NCBI RefSeq assembly: GCF_010731715.1
Contig: NZ_AP022587.1
Span: forward strand, 1,736,001-1,800,000
Reading direction: 5' to 3'
Length of the DNA stretch: 64,000 nucleotides
DNA from: Mycobacterium stomatepiae
Lineage (GTDB): Bacteria; Actinomycetota; Actinomycetes; Mycobacteriales; Mycobacteriaceae
Shown here: positions 1 to 8,935 of the stretch, in pieces
Position numbering within the stretch: position 1 is the first letter of the stretch
How the letters are laid out: each line of letters opens with the position of its first letter
Position numbers and translations under genes: made by a program
The notes under the pieces: generated by a model
Told to the model about the DNA's origin: nothing
The model's database searches: none
Seen by the model: the letters and a program-made list of their open reading frames with translations, nothing else

Positions 1-1
1 C

Positions 2-409
2 AGCTTCCTCTGGCAGCACTGCACCGCGATGGTGCCCGGATTCGCCGGGCACACGACGGTGCCGCTGCCGCTGGATTGCACCTACGACTTCGAGGTCGCC
101 GCCGCCAAGTATCTGCATGCGCTGCGCGACGGCACGGTTCCGCTGCAATTCCTGTTCAGCGGAACCATATTCGTCCAATCCGAACGGGGCTTCTCGGTCC
201 AGCAAGTGCCGTGGGACCGCGAGCACCGCTACGACATGCCGATCGACGCCTGGCGGGCGCTGATCGCCCAGCACTACCCCAACACCGGTTGGGTGCGGCT
301 GCGTCGCGAAACCATCGCCGCACTGGCCAACTACAAGTCGGCGCGCGGGATGCTCGACCTCGATGACGCGGTCACCTCGCTGCTGGATGCCGAGCGGACG
401 ACGGCATGA
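2..409 (+). CDS. hydrogenase-cluster protein of the DUF6084 type, 5' end off the window
   Basis: The reading frame is open from base 2, so the gene begins left of the window; about 135 C-terminal residues are visible. The sequence resembles, from memory, the DUF6084 proteins found only beside actinobacterial uptake [NiFe] hydrogenase genes; their biochemical role is not known. No transmembrane segment or metal-binding motif stands out; the visible part is soluble, with several Trp and Tyr residues. Its stop overlaps the next start as ATGA (406-409), so it is translationally coupled to the rest of the maturation operon. The family assignment is moderate; membership of the hydrogenase operon is well supported by context. 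Confidence 0.6.
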   Translation, partial: SFLWQHCTAMVPGFAGHTTVPLPLDCTYDFEVAAAKYLHALRDGTVPLQFLFSGTIFVQSERGFSVQQVPWDREHRYDMPIDAWRALIAQHYPNTGWVRLRRETIAALANYKSARGMLDLDDAVTSLLDAERTTA

Positions 410-1707
410 CCACGTCAAGCTGGGACCGGGCCCGTGCCGTCGCCGACGCGGTGCTCTACGAGGGCTACCTGCTCTACCCGTACCGCGGCACCTCGAGCAA
501 GAACCAATCACGCTGGCAGTTCGGCGTTCTGGGGCCGCCGGGCGCGGCCGACGCCGGCCTGGGCGAAGACGACGGAATAGCGGCGCAGTTCCTGGTCGAG
601 GGGGCCGAGCGCGAACACGGCGGCCGATTCGAGCCCGTCGCCGAGCTCGCGACGCCGGCCGGATCCTGGCTGACCTGGGACGAAGCCGTCGAGTGCGAAA
701 CATCTTTCGGCCCAATCGCATTCGATGACCTCCCGTTGACATTGCCGGTGTCGGCGCCGGACGCCACCGAAATCGAACGACTCGCCAGTGGCCGTCTGGT
801 CCGCGAGCGCAAGCAGATCCGCGGCGAGCTGACCGTCTCGGCCGAACCCGACGGCGCCGTGCGCAGGGTCTCGGTACGGCTACACAACGTGGGACACGCC
901 GCGGTGGACAAGGACGACGCGATCGCGCGGTCCATGATCGGCAGCCACCTGATCGCTGAAGTCATTGGCGGCCACTTCATCTCGATGCTCGAGCCGCCGC
1001 CCGCCGCGGCCGATGCGGTGACCCGGTGCGCCCAGCATCGCTGCTTCCCGGTTCTGGCCGGCTCGCCCGGCAGCCAGGATGTGCTGCTGATCTCGCCGAT
1101 CATTCTCTACGACCACCCCGAGGTCGCCGAGCAGAGCAACACCGCGCTGTACGACTGCACCGAGATCGACGAGATCCTGACACTGCGCGTGATCACGATG
1201 ACCGACGACGAGAAGGCGCAGGCGCGGGCCACCGATCCGCGGGCCGCGCGGATCATCGAACAGTGCGACGCGATGTCGCCCGACGCGATGTCTCGTCTGC
1301 ACGGCGTGCTGCGCGACCCGCACCGGCTCGACATTCCGGCCGGCCTGGTCCCGGAGATTCCCGAGGGCGTCGACTGGTGGGATCCACTGGCCGACAATGC
1401 CGTTCGGCCCGAGATCGACGCGGTGCTGGTGAACGGGATCCGGGTCGCCCGGGGCAGCCGGGTCCGGTTACGCCCGCGGCGCAACGCCGACGCCCAGGAT
1501 ATCTTCGTCGCCGGCAAGGCCGCCCGCGTCACGTCGGTGCACGAGGACGTCGAAGGCAACAAGCACGTCGGCGTGGTGGTCGGGGACGACCCGGCCGCCG
1601 AACTACACGACTGGTACGGCCGCTACCTGTACTTCTCTCCCGACGAAGTCGAGCCGCTGGAAGCAGAACACAACAGCAAGGAAAGGAGTTCGACATGGAG
1701 GTCGTAG
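406..1707 (+). CDS. conserved hydrogenase-cluster protein of unknown function (433 aa)
   Basis: I do not recognise a characterised family. The 433-residue protein is soluble and acidic, without signal peptide or membrane segment. The last ~60 residues form a small basic beta-rich segment (IRVARGSRVRLRPRR, then VTSVHEDVEGNKHVGVVVGDDP) that reads like a KOW/SH3-like barrel. Similar proteins are, as I recall, annotated only as hypothetical in actinobacterial hydrogenase operons. It starts by ATGA overlap with the gene before, and its last codons overlap the start of a 39-codon gene. Position between hydrogenase-cluster proteins and the maturation protease suggests a role in assembly or maturation of the enzyme; this is inference from context only. 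Confidence 0.6.
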   Translation: MTTSSWDRARAVADAVLYEGYLLYPYRGTSSKNQSRWQFGVLGPPGAADAGLGEDDGIAAQFLVEGAEREHGGRFEPVAELATPAGSWLTWDEAVECETSFGPIAFDDLPLTLPVSAPDATEIERLASGRLVRERKQIRGELTVSAEPDGAVRRVSVRLHNVGHAAVDKDDAIARSMIGSHLIAEVIGGHFISMLEPPPAAADAVTRCAQHRCFPVLAGSPGSQDVLLISPIILYDHPEVAEQSNTALYDCTEIDEILTLRVITMTDDEKAQARATDPRAARIIEQCDAMSPDAMSRLHGVLRDPHRLDIPAGLVPEIPEGVDWWDPLADNAVRPEIDAVLVNGIRVARGSRVRLRPRRNADAQDIFVAGKAARVTSVHEDVEGNKHVGVVVGDDPAAELHDWYGRYLYFSPDEVEPLEAEHNSKERSSTWRS

Positions 1708-1814
1708 GTTGGATATTCATCGCCGTCATGGCCCTGGTGGTCGGGATCGCGGTGATCCTGGGAGTCGTGTCGCTGCCCGACGCCCGCCGCTACCTGAAAT
1801 TGAGGCGGATGTAG
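1695..1814 (+). CDS. 39-aa single-span membrane microprotein (DUF6893-like)
   Basis: A short gene with a good ribosome site (AAAGGAG, 1682-1688) starts inside the end of the preceding gene in another frame. It encodes 39 residues: a short N-terminus, one hydrophobic span of about 22 residues (WIFIAVMALVVGIAVILGVV), then a basic tail ending KLRRM. This fits the small DUF6893 proteins that accompany actinobacterial hydrogenases, as I recall them. A single-span protein in the operon could help attach the hydrogenase to the membrane or respiratory chain, but nothing in the sequence proves that. Too short for most gene callers. Confidence 0.6.
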   Translation: MEVVGWIFIAVMALVVGIAVILGVVSLPDARRYLKLRRM

Positions 1815-1831
1815 CCGCATCGGACACCGCA

Positions 1832-2329
1832 ATGACCGCGCGCATCCTGGTGGCCGGGATCGGCAATATCTTCCTGGGCGATGACGGATTCGGTTCCGAA
1901 GTGGTCCGTCATGCCGCGCTGCCACAAGACAATCCCAGCGTCCGGGTCACCGACTACGGCATCGCCGGCATGCACCTGGCATACGACCTGCTCGAGGACT
2001 GGGACACGCTGGTCCTCGTCGACGCGGTACCCAGCCGCGGTCGCCCGGGCACCCTGCACGTGTTCCAGGCCGACCATGACTCCGGCAGCGCCACAGTCGG
2101 TTTCGACGGCCACAGCATGGATCCCGCCGCGGTGTTCGCCAGCCTGCGAGCGCTCGGCGGCAACCCGCCCTACACGGTCGTCGTCGGGTGCGAGGCGGGC
2201 AACGTCGAGGAAGGCATCGGACTCACCGACCCGGTCGCCAAGGCCGTGCCGCGGGCGGTGCACGCCATTGAGGAGATCGTCGCCGCGCTACAGACTCCGA
2301 CGGCCCGCCCGGTGCACGAGGAGTGTTGA
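1832..2329 (+). CDS. [NiFe] hydrogenase maturation protease (peptidase M52 / HyaD-HycI family)
   Basis: This 165-residue protease would remove the C-terminal peptide of the hydrogenase large subunit after nickel insertion. The family start MTARILVAGIGN fits the usual N-terminus, with the GIGNxxxGDDGFG motif at residues ~9-21 whose acidic residue binds nickel. The second acidic ligand lies in LVLVDAVPSRG and the His ligand in FDGHSMDP. An upstream extension of the frame exists, but ATG 1832 sits exactly where family members begin. It ends 1 base before hypC. The gene belongs to the continuous + strand maturation operon; its large-subunit substrate is encoded outside the window. Confidence 0.9.
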   Translation: MTARILVAGIGNIFLGDDGFGSEVVRHAALPQDNPSVRVTDYGIAGMHLAYDLLEDWDTLVLVDAVPSRGRPGTLHVFQADHDSGSATVGFDGHSMDPAAVFASLRALGGNPPYTVVVGCEAGNVEEGIGLTDPVAKAVPRAVHAIEEIVAALQTPTARPVHEEC

Positions 2330-2330
2330 C

Positions 2331-2594
2331 ATGTGTTTGGGGATCCCCGGTCAGGTGATCAGGATGCTGGACGGTTACGAGGGCCAGCTCGCCCTGGTCG
2401 AGGTCGCGGGCGAGCAGCGCAAGGTCAACGTCGGCATGTTGCCGGAAGAGACGTTCGAATGCGGTGACTGGGTGATCATCCACATGGGCTTCGTGGTCGA
2501 GAAGACCGATCGGGCCGGCGCCGAGCAGGCGATGGCAGGTCTCGAACTAATGGGCAGGGGCGCCGGCGACCCCAGTCACCCGGAGGGCGGTTGA
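2331..2594 (+). CDS. hypC: HypC hydrogenase maturation chaperone
   Basis: HypC (87 aa) carries the Fe(CN)2CO precursor with HypD and delivers it to the large subunit. The N-terminus is the classical MCLGIPG, so the essential Cys2 is present, followed by a small OB-like barrel ([22 protein letters not shown]; then [16 protein letters not shown]). The ribosome site GAGGAG overlaps the end of the protease gene. It sits directly upstream of hypF. This is the catalytically complete HypC of the operon, unlike the second copy at 7522-7794. Confidence 0.93.
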   Translation: MCLGIPGQVIRMLDGYEGQLALVEVAGEQRKVNVGMLPEETFECGDWVIIHMGFVVEKTDRAGAEQAMAGLELMGRGAGDPSHPEGG

Positions 2595-2595
2595 G

Positions 2596-4947
2596 ATGAC
2601 CGGCCTCTCCTCGTCGGGGCCCCTGCTGCTGCGGTCCGACTGCGCTGACACGCAGATCCGGCAGCGCTTCACCGTGACCGGTGTGGTCCAGGGGGTCGGC
2701 TTCCGGCCGTTCGTCCACCGGATCGCGAGCGAACTCGGCCTGGCCGGGTTCGTCGGCAACGACTCCGGCGCGGTGTTTCTCGAGGTGCAGGGCGATCCCG
2801 CCCACGTAGCGGAGTTCGGCCGCCGGCTGCGCACCGACGTCCCACCACTGGCCCGCATCGACGCCGTCGGCGTGACGCACGTGACGGCGGACGCCGGTTG
2901 CCCGCCCGATTTCCGGATCGTGGCAAGCCGAACGAACGCCGGTGCCAGCACACCGATTCCGCCCGACATCGCGGTGTGCGACGACTGCGTCGCCGAACTG
3001 TTCGACCCGCGCAACCGACGCTACCGGCATCCGTTCGTCACGTGCACGAACTGCGGGCCGCGGTTCACCATCATCCGCGGGGTCCCCTATGACCGCCCGG
3101 CTACCACGATGTCGGAGTTCGCCATGTGCCCGCGCTGCGCGGCCGAATACCACGACCCCGCGGATCGCCGGTTCCACGCCCAACCGATCGCCTGCCCGGA
3201 ATGCGGTCCCTCGCTGTGGTTCTGGTCGCGGGCCGGACGGGTCGCCGGGTCGGACGCGGCGCTGGCGGCCACGCAACAGGCGCTGGCGGCGGGCGCGGTC
3301 GTGGCGATCAAGGGCATCGGCGGCTACCACCTGGCGTGTGCCGCCGACGATGAAACGGCCGTCGGCGCCGTGCGGTCACGAAAAGCGAGGGGCGCCAAGC
3401 CCTTCGCGATGATGGTCCGCGACCTCGACGTCGCGGGTCGCTACGCCCATATCGACGACGCCGAGGCCGCGGTGCTGCGCAGTCCCGCACGCCCGATCGT
3501 GTTGTTGCGCCGCCGCCCGGACGCTCCGGTCGCCGAGGCCGTTGCGCCCGGGACCCCGCTGCTGGGACTGATGTTGCCGTACTCCCCCGTCCACCACCTG
3601 CTGCTGGCGCCCGCACCGGATGCGCTGGTACTCACCAGCGCCAACCGCTCCGACGAACCCATCTGCTTCACCGACGAGGATGCCGCGTCCAGGCTTCCGG
3701 GCCTCTGCGACGCGATCCTCGATCACGACCGGCCCATTCACGTGCCGTGCGACGACTCCGTCGTACGCGTCTTGAAAGACGAGGGGGCCGGCGTCGAACT
3801 TCCGATCCGGCGCTCGCGCGGCTATGCCCCGCTGCCGGTCGACCTGGGGCACCGCGGTCCGGCGGTGCTGGCGGTGGGTGGCGAGCTGAAGAACACCTGC
3901 TGCCTCACCGACGGTTCACGCGCCTACCTGTCCGGTCACATCGGCGACATGGCCAGCTGGGAGACGCTGCGGGCGTTCGAGCGTGCGGTGGGCCAACTCA
4001 GCGAAATCCGCGGCGAGCCGGCCCGATTGGCCGCCGACCTGCACCCGGGGTATCACACCCGGAGCTGGGCCGAACGGCGTGCCGGCAATCGGCCGCTCGA
4101 CCTGGTCCAGCACCATCGCGCCCACGTGGTGTCGCTGTTGGCCGAGCACGGCCGCGTTGGCGGACCCGTCGTCGGCGTCTCCTTCGACGGCACCGGCTAC
4201 GGCTGCGACGACACCATCTGGGGTGGGGAGATCCTCGTGCTCGGTCGCGACAGTCACCGCTTCGCGCGCGCCGGCCATCTGCTCCCGGTGCCGCTGCCGG
4301 GCGGCGACGCCGCCGTGCGCAATCCGTGGCGGATGGCGCTGTCGCAGTTGTGGACCGCCGGCGTCGACTGGACCCCCTCGCTGGCGCCGGTCGCCGCGGC
4401 CACGGCCGCGGAATTGCGGCTCACCCGTTCGCAATTGGAGAGCGGCGCCGGATGTGTGCCGTGTTCGAGCATGGGCCGGCTGTTCGATGCGGTCGCCTCC
4501 CTGTTGGGGGTGCGCCACCGCATCGACTACGAAGGCCAGGCCGCGATCGAACTCGAGGCGCTGGCCGAGCGCGCCGGCGCCTCCGGGCCGTCGCTGCCGC
4601 TGACGGTACGGGCCGACGGGGTGATCGATCCGGCCACCTGCGTGCAGACCATCGTCTCGGCGCTGTCCGCGGGCACACCGCCGGCCCTGCTGGCGGCCGC
4701 GTTCCACCGGGCGGTCGCGAACGCCGTCGCCACGGTGGTCACGCTGGTCGCGGGCCCCATCCGGCTGGTCGGCCTCACCGGCGGCGTGTTCCAGAACGTG
4801 CTGCTGCTACGCGCCTGCCGTGAGTTGCTGCAGCGCAACGGGTTCGAGGTGCTGATCCATCGCATCGTTCCGCCCAACGACGGCGGGCTGGCGCTGGGCC
4901 AGGCGATGATCTCGATGCTGACCGCGCTCGAGGAGGCCACCTCATGA
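2596..4947 (+). CDS. hypF: HypF carbamoyltransferase
   Basis: HypF (783 aa, normal family size) uses carbamoyl phosphate and ATP to load a carbamoyl group on the C-terminal Cys of HypE, the source of the hydrogenase cyanide ligands. Domains in order: acylphosphatase-like with [11 protein letters not shown] near residues 25-40; two zinc-finger pairs with CxxC at about 128/131, 149/152, 178/181 and 200/203; a YrdC-like domain ([11 protein letters not shown], about 235 onward); and a Kae1-like C-terminal half with the metal-binding HHRAH and [18 protein letters not shown] motifs. The start lies 1 base after the hypC stop, and the end overlaps the next gene by ATGA. Confidence 0.95.
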   Translation: MTGLSSSGPLLLRSDCADTQIRQRFTVTGVVQGVGFRPFVHRIASELGLAGFVGNDSGAVFLEVQGDPAHVAEFGRRLRTDVPPLARIDAVGVTHVTADAGCPPDFRIVASRTNAGASTPIPPDIAVCDDCVAELFDPRNRRYRHPFVTCTNCGPRFTIIRGVPYDRPATTMSEFAMCPRCAAEYHDPADRRFHAQPIACPECGPSLWFWSRAGRVAGSDAALAATQQALAAGAVVAIKGIGGYHLACAADDETAVGAVRSRKARGAKPFAMMVRDLDVAGRYAHIDDAEAAVLRSPARPIVLLRRRPDAPVAEAVAPGTPLLGLMLPYSPVHHLLLAPAPDALVLTSANRSDEPICFTDEDAASRLPGLCDAILDHDRPIHVPCDDSVVRVLKDEGAGVELPIRRSRGYAPLPVDLGHRGPAVLAVGGELKNTCCLTDGSRAYLSGHIGDMASWETLRAFERAVGQLSEIRGEPARLAADLHPGYHTRSWAERRAGNRPLDLVQHHRAHVVSLLAEHGRVGGPVVGVSFDGTGYGCDDTIWGGEILVLGRDSHRFARAGHLLPVPLPGGDAAVRNPWRMALSQLWTAGVDWTPSLAPVAAATAAELRLTRSQLESGAGCVPCSSMGRLFDAVASLLGVRHRIDYEGQAAIELEALAERAGASGPSLPLTVRADGVIDPATCVQTIVSALSAGTPPALLAAAFHRAVANAVATVVTLVAGPIRLVGLTGGVFQNVLLLRACRELLQRNGFEVLIHRIVPPNDGGLALGQAMISMLTALEEATS

Positions 4948-5687
4948 CGACGATCGCCGCGATCGACCGCGGACTGGGTGCGGAGTTGGCCTCGGATCTG
5001 GCCACTGACTTGGCGGCCACCGCATTCACTTTGGCCAAGCGGTTCGCCGCGGGCGCGACCATGTGGTCGATCGCCCCGTCCTGGGAGCCGCACGCGCTGC
5101 ACATCGCGGTCGAGTTCGTGCACCCGGTGATCGTAGGAAAGCGGGCGCTGCCCGCCGTCGCGCTCACCGGGCCCGATCTGGTAGACGTGGCTCGGGTTTC
5201 GGTGCGCCCCGGCGACATCGTGATCGCGGTCAGCGATGCGGACAACGCGGAGGTTCGCTCGGTGATGCGCCGCGGGCCCGCATGGGGTGCCACCACGATC
5301 TGGATAGGCAGCGGCGAACGGCCCCGGCCGGGCCTGGCCGATCATGTGCTGTGGCTCGACGACTCCGATCCGCGGGTGCCCGCAACCGGCGGCTTCGTGT
5401 TGTTCTATCACCTGCTGTGGGAACTCACCCACGTCTGTTTCGAGCATCCCGGGCTGCTCAAACCCGGCTCGTCGCACTGCGACACAACTCAAGACGTTTG
5501 CGTCACATGCAGCGACGAGGGCCTCCTCGGTAAAGTGGCGGCCGCCTCGGCCGGCGAGACAGCCACCGTGCGCACCGCGCGCGGAGCCGAGGACGTGGTG
5601 ACCACGCTGATCGGCCCGGTCGCCCCGGGAGACTTGGTGCTCGTGCACGCCGGGACCGCGATCAGCCGAATCGACCAGGACGCTTGA
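4944..5687 (+). CDS. SIS-like domain fused to a HypC/HupF-like domain
   Basis: The 247-residue protein has two parts. Residues 1 to ~175 look like a sugar-isomerase (SIS) fold: helix-rich N-terminus, then [18 protein letters not shown] and [10 protein letters not shown] strands. Residues ~185-245 form a HypC/HupF-type barrel starting [13 protein letters not shown] and ending [18 protein letters not shown]. The paired Cys of CVTC would replace the N-terminal Cys2 of stand-alone HypC. It overlaps both neighbours by ATGA, hypF before and a second SIS protein after. A role as an accessory carrier or scaffold during cofactor assembly is inferred from the fusion and position. Such fusions are, as far as I recall, limited to actinobacterial hydrogenase loci. 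Confidence 0.75.
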   Translation: MTTIAAIDRGLGAELASDLATDLAATAFTLAKRFAAGATMWSIAPSWEPHALHIAVEFVHPVIVGKRALPAVALTGPDLVDVARVSVRPGDIVIAVSDADNAEVRSVMRRGPAWGATTIWIGSGERPRPGLADHVLWLDDSDPRVPATGGFVLFYHLLWELTHVCFEHPGLLKPGSSHCDTTQDVCVTCSDEGLLGKVAAASAGETATVRTARGAEDVVTTLIGPVAPGDLVLVHAGTAISRIDQDA

Positions 5688-6355
5688 TGAGCCACGACGA
5701 ACCCACCAACTTCCTCTACCCGTTCATCGACGCCGAAGAGGACGACCCCACCTCGCTACTCGCCGACCTGGCCGCGTCGGCGCGGGCGAAAGCGGCCGAA
5801 AGCCTGGCCTTGCGGCGCACCACCCTGGAATCCAACGCCGACCTGCTGGACTCGGCGGCCACCGAGACGGCGCGCCGGTTCGCCGCCGGCGGGCGGATGT
5901 TCACCTTCAGAAACGGCGGCAGCTGCACGGATTCCACGACTCTGGCCGCGTTGTTCGCCCGGCCGCCGATCGGCAGGCCGCTACCGGCCTGGTCGTTGAC
6001 CGCAGATCAGGCGATCGTGACCGCGCTGGGCAACGACGTCGGATTCGAGCTGGTGTTCGCCCGTCAGCTGATCGCCCGTGCGAAGGCCGGTGACATCGCG
6101 ATCGCGATGTCGACCAGCGGCAATTCGCCGAATCTGCTCACCGCGCTGGCCGAGGCGCGTCAACGCGGGCTGTACACCGTCGGATTCTCCGGCTATGACG
6201 GCGGCGCCTTCGTGAACAATCCAAATGTGGACGCCTGCTTCGTTGTTCGATCGCAAAGTGTACATCGGATCCAGGAATCGCAAGCGCTGCTGGGCTATCA
6301 GCTGTGGCTGGCGGTTCACGAACGATCGGGCGACCGGGGGCTGGGGGGGGCATGA
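5687..6355 (+). CDS. SIS-domain protein (GmhA-like), hydrogenase operon
   Basis: This 222-residue SIS protein resembles phosphoheptose isomerases: the phosphate-binding loop appears as FRNGGSCTDSTT (residues ~75-87) and the second as MSTSGNSPN (~142-150), followed by GFSGYDGG. In true GmhA the first loop reads GNGGSAADA, so the active-site neighbourhood is altered. Family members in such operons are often labelled D-sedoheptulose-7-phosphate isomerase, but no heptose pathway genes are nearby. It is coupled by ATGA overlaps to the SIS-HypC fusion and to hypE. It probably works in hydrogenase maturation, perhaps as a heterodimer with the preceding protein; that is inference. Confidence 0.75.
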   Translation: MSHDEPTNFLYPFIDAEEDDPTSLLADLAASARAKAAESLALRRTTLESNADLLDSAATETARRFAAGGRMFTFRNGGSCTDSTTLAALFARPPIGRPLPAWSLTADQAIVTALGNDVGFELVFARQLIARAKAGDIAIAMSTSGNSPNLLTALAEARQRGLYTVGFSGYDGGAFVNNPNVDACFVVRSQSVHRIQESQALLGYQLWLAVHERSGDRGLGGA

Positions 6356-7452
6356 ACAACTACCTTTCGTCGGGTCCGCGCTTCGGCGAGGGCGAGGTGA
6401 TCGAGCGGATCGAGTCGTTCCGCAGGCGCCGGCCGCGGTTGCTCGACGACCACGTGACGCTGGCGCACGGCGCCGGCGGCAAGGCGTCGGCGGCTCTGGT
6501 GGACGCGGTGTTCGTGGAGGCGTTCCGCAATCCGACGCTGGAGTCACTCGGCGACGGCGCGGTGCTGACCCTGCCCGGCGGCGAGCGGCTGGCGATGTCC
6601 ACGGATTCGTTTGTGGTGCAGCCCAGGCGATTTCCCGGCGGTTCGGTCGGTGAGCTGGCCGTGTATGGCACCTGCAACGACCTGGCGATGACCGGCGCCG
6701 TGCCGGCCTGGATCTCGGCGGCGTTCGTGCTCGAAGAGGGCTTCGCGATCGCCGAGCTCAAAGAGATCGTCGCCGATATGGGCGCGGCCGCCGCAAAGGC
6801 CGACGTGCGGATCGTGACCGGTGACACCAAAGTGGTGCCCAAGGGTGCGGCCGACGGGCTGTTCATCACCACCGCGGGCGTCGGCGTCATCCGGGCCGGG
6901 CGCGCGCTGTCGGCGGATTCGGTACGCGTCGGCGACAAACTGCTGTTGTCCGGGTCGATGGGTGATCACGGAATGGCCGTCATGCTCGCCCGCGGCGACT
7001 TGGCCATCGAGGCAGACATCGCCTCGGACACCGCCTCCGTCAGCCCGCTGGTCGAATTGCTGATGGCCGCCGCGCCGTCCACCCGCTGGCTGCGCGACGC
7101 CACCCGGGGCGGCGTCGGCACGGTCTGCAACGAGCTGGCCCAGGCCTGCGGCCTCGGGGTGGTGCTCGACGAGGAGCGACTTCCGTTGCAGGCAAAAGTC
7201 AATGGCGCATGCGAGCTGCTCGGCATCGACCCGCTCTATGTCGCCAACGAGGGCAAGTTCGTCGCCGTCGTCGCACCGGAGGAGGCCGAGGCCGGACTGG
7301 CCGCCCTGCGGTCGCACCCGCTCGGAGCGCGGGCAGCCGAGGTCGGGGAAATCGTCACCGAACCCGCGGAGAGCGTGGTACTGCGCACCGGATTCGGCGG
7401 GACGCGGATCGTCGACATGCTCGTCGGAGATCCGTTGCCCCGAATCTGCTGA
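6352..7452 (+). CDS. hypE: HypE carbamoyl dehydratase
   Basis: HypE (366 aa) dehydrates the carbamoyl group received from HypF to a thiocyanate on its C-terminal Cys and passes cyanide to the HypCD iron centre. The PurM-like ATP-binding fold shows LAHGAGGKAS near residue 40, MSTDSFVVQP near 83 and VTGDTKVV near 158. The protein ends PRIC with Cys as the last residue, the family hallmark. Start ATG 6352 overlaps the previous stop (ATGA) and is preferred over the longer frame because the extension is a shadow of the SIS gene. Transcribed with hypC, hypD and hypF. Confidence 0.95.
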   Translation: MNNYLSSGPRFGEGEVIERIESFRRRRPRLLDDHVTLAHGAGGKASAALVDAVFVEAFRNPTLESLGDGAVLTLPGGERLAMSTDSFVVQPRRFPGGSVGELAVYGTCNDLAMTGAVPAWISAAFVLEEGFAIAELKEIVADMGAAAAKADVRIVTGDTKVVPKGAADGLFITTAGVGVIRAGRALSADSVRVGDKLLLSGSMGDHGMAVMLARGDLAIEADIASDTASVSPLVELLMAAAPSTRWLRDATRGGVGTVCNELAQACGLGVVLDEERLPLQAKVNGACELLGIDPLYVANEGKFVAVVAPEEAEAGLAALRSHPLGARAAEVGEIVTEPAESVVLRTGFGGTRIVDMLVGDPLPRIC

Positions 7453-7521
7453 AAGGAGCGTGGCGATCGCAAGCGCGGCGAAGCCGGGCGCAGCGGGTCG
7501 CCACGAGAAAGGAGATAGCGT

Positions 7522-7794
7522 ATGTACCTTGGAATTCCGGGGCGGATCGTTGAAATCAACGATCCCGCACACTATTTGGCGAAGGTCGACGTCGGCGGCG
7601 TTCAGCGCGCGATCAGTGTGCGCCTGCTGGAAGACGACATGCCAGAACCCGACGAGTGGGTGCTGGTCCACGTCGGGTTCGCGATGGCCAAGATCGACGA
7701 AACCGAGGCGCTGCTCACCTTGGCCGCGATCAAGAAGCTTGGCGACGCCTACACAACCGAAATGCAAGCCTTCGACTCGTCGGCCATTATCTAG
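7522..7794 (+). CDS. hypC: HypC paralogue lacking the essential Cys2
   Basis: A second HypC (90 aa) directly upstream of hypD, with a strong ribosome site (AAAGGAG at 7509-7515). The fold is complete (RIVEINDPAHYLAKVDVGGVQRAISV; DEWVLVHVGFAMAKID). Its N-terminus reads MYLGIPG instead of MCLGIPG: codon 2 is TAC (Tyr) where TGC (Cys) is expected, a single-base difference. Cys2 is the residue that ligates the iron precursor in HypC. The copy may therefore be inactive as a carrier, or act only as an HypD partner, with the Cys-bearing copy at 2331 doing the chemistry; a sequencing error is also possible. Confidence 0.9.
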   Translation: MYLGIPGRIVEINDPAHYLAKVDVGGVQRAISVRLLEDDMPEPDEWVLVHVGFAMAKIDETEALLTLAAIKKLGDAYTTEMQAFDSSAII

Positions 7795-7804
7795 GGGGAC
7801 GGCA

Positions 7805-8935
7805 ATGAAATTCGTCGACGAATTCCGCGATCCCGTGGCGGCCCGCAAGCTGCTCGTCGCCATCGAACACCTGGCCGGTGCCGGCGACGAGCGATTCAAG
7901 TTCATGGAGGTGTGCGGCGGGCACACGCACACCATCTACCGGCACGGCATCGAGCACCTGCTGCCCGACAGCGTCGAATTGGTACACGGCCCGGGCTGTC
8001 CGGTCTGCGTGATCCCGATGGGCCGCATCGACGACGCGATGTGGCTGGCCCGTCAGCCCGACGTGATCTTCACCTGCTTCGGCGACATGATGCGGGTACC
8101 CGGTTCGAACGGGAGCCTGTTGGACGCCAAGGCCCGCGGCGCCGACGTCCGATTCGTCTACTCGCCGCTGGACGCGTTGAAGGTCGCGATCGACAACCCG
8201 GACAAGCACGTGGTGTTCTTCGCGATCGGCTTCGAAACCACCGCGCCGTCAACCGCGGTCACGCTGGTGCGGGCACGCGAGCAGGCAGTGCCGAACTTCA
8301 GCGTGTTCTGCAACCACGTCACGATCGTGCCGCCGATCAAGGCGATCCTGGAGTCACCGGATCTGCGGCTGTCGGGTTTCATCGGCCCCGGGCACGTGTC
8401 GACCGTGGTGGGCAACCGGCCGTATCGATTCGTCCCCGACGTGTATCGGAAGCCGTTGGTGGTGGCTGGGTTCGAGCCGCTGGACATCCTGGCCTCGGTC
8501 GCGATGCTGTTGCGTCAGATCCGCGAGGGCCGCTGCGAGGTGGAAAACCAGTACAAGCGGGTGGTGCCCGAGCATGGCAACCCGGCCGCGCTGGCGTTGA
8601 TGGGCAAGGTGTTCGCGCTGCGCCCGCATTTCGAGTGGCGCGGCCTGGGCTTCATCTCACAAAGCGCGCTGCGGCTGCACGACGACTTCGCGGAGTTCGA
8701 CGCCGAGCTGCGGTTCGCGATGCCCGGCGTGCGGGTCGCCGACCCGAAGGCGTGTCAATGCGGCGAGGTGCTCAAGGGGGTGCTGAAGCCCTGGGAATGC
8801 AAGGTTTTCGGCACCGCCTGTACCCCGGAGAGCCCGATCGGCACGTGCATGGTGTCCCCCGAGGGCGCGTGTGCGGCCTACTACAACTTCGGCCGCATGC
8901 ACCGAAACGCCGCCAAGCTGGTGGCACGGTCTTGA
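7805..8935 (+). CDS. hypD: HypD Fe-S scaffold for hydrogenase cofactor assembly
   Basis: HypD (376 aa) is the iron-sulfur protein on which the Fe(CN)2CO unit is built together with HypC. Conserved motifs are visible in order: CGGHTH near residues 38-43, GPGCPVC near 63-69, FGDMMRVPG, GFETTAP, GPGHVS, and the C-terminal Cys cluster (ACQCGEVL, WECKVFG, CTPESPIGTCMVS) that binds the [4Fe-4S] cluster. ATG 7805 gives the family N-terminus MKFVDEFRD. The stop overlaps the start of the next gene (TTGA at 8932-8935). Confidence 0.96.
   Translation: MKFVDEFRDPVAARKLLVAIEHLAGAGDERFKFMEVCGGHTHTIYRHGIEHLLPDSVELVHGPGCPVCVIPMGRIDDAMWLARQPDVIFTCFGDMMRVPGSNGSLLDAKARGADVRFVYSPLDALKVAIDNPDKHVVFFAIGFETTAPSTAVTLVRAREQAVPNFSVFCNHVTIVPPIKAILESPDLRLSGFIGPGHVSTVVGNRPYRFVPDVYRKPLVVAGFEPLDILASVAMLLRQIREGRCEVENQYKRVVPEHGNPAALALMGKVFALRPHFEWRGLGFISQSALRLHDDFAEFDAELRFAMPGVRVADPKACQCGEVLKGVLKPWECKVFGTACTPESPIGTCMVSPEGACAAYYNFGRMHRNAAKLVARS

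Noticed and set aside
5687..6355. Heptose isomerase function for the SIS protein
   Set aside because: No heptose genes nearby and the phosphate loop is altered; context points to hydrogenase maturation.
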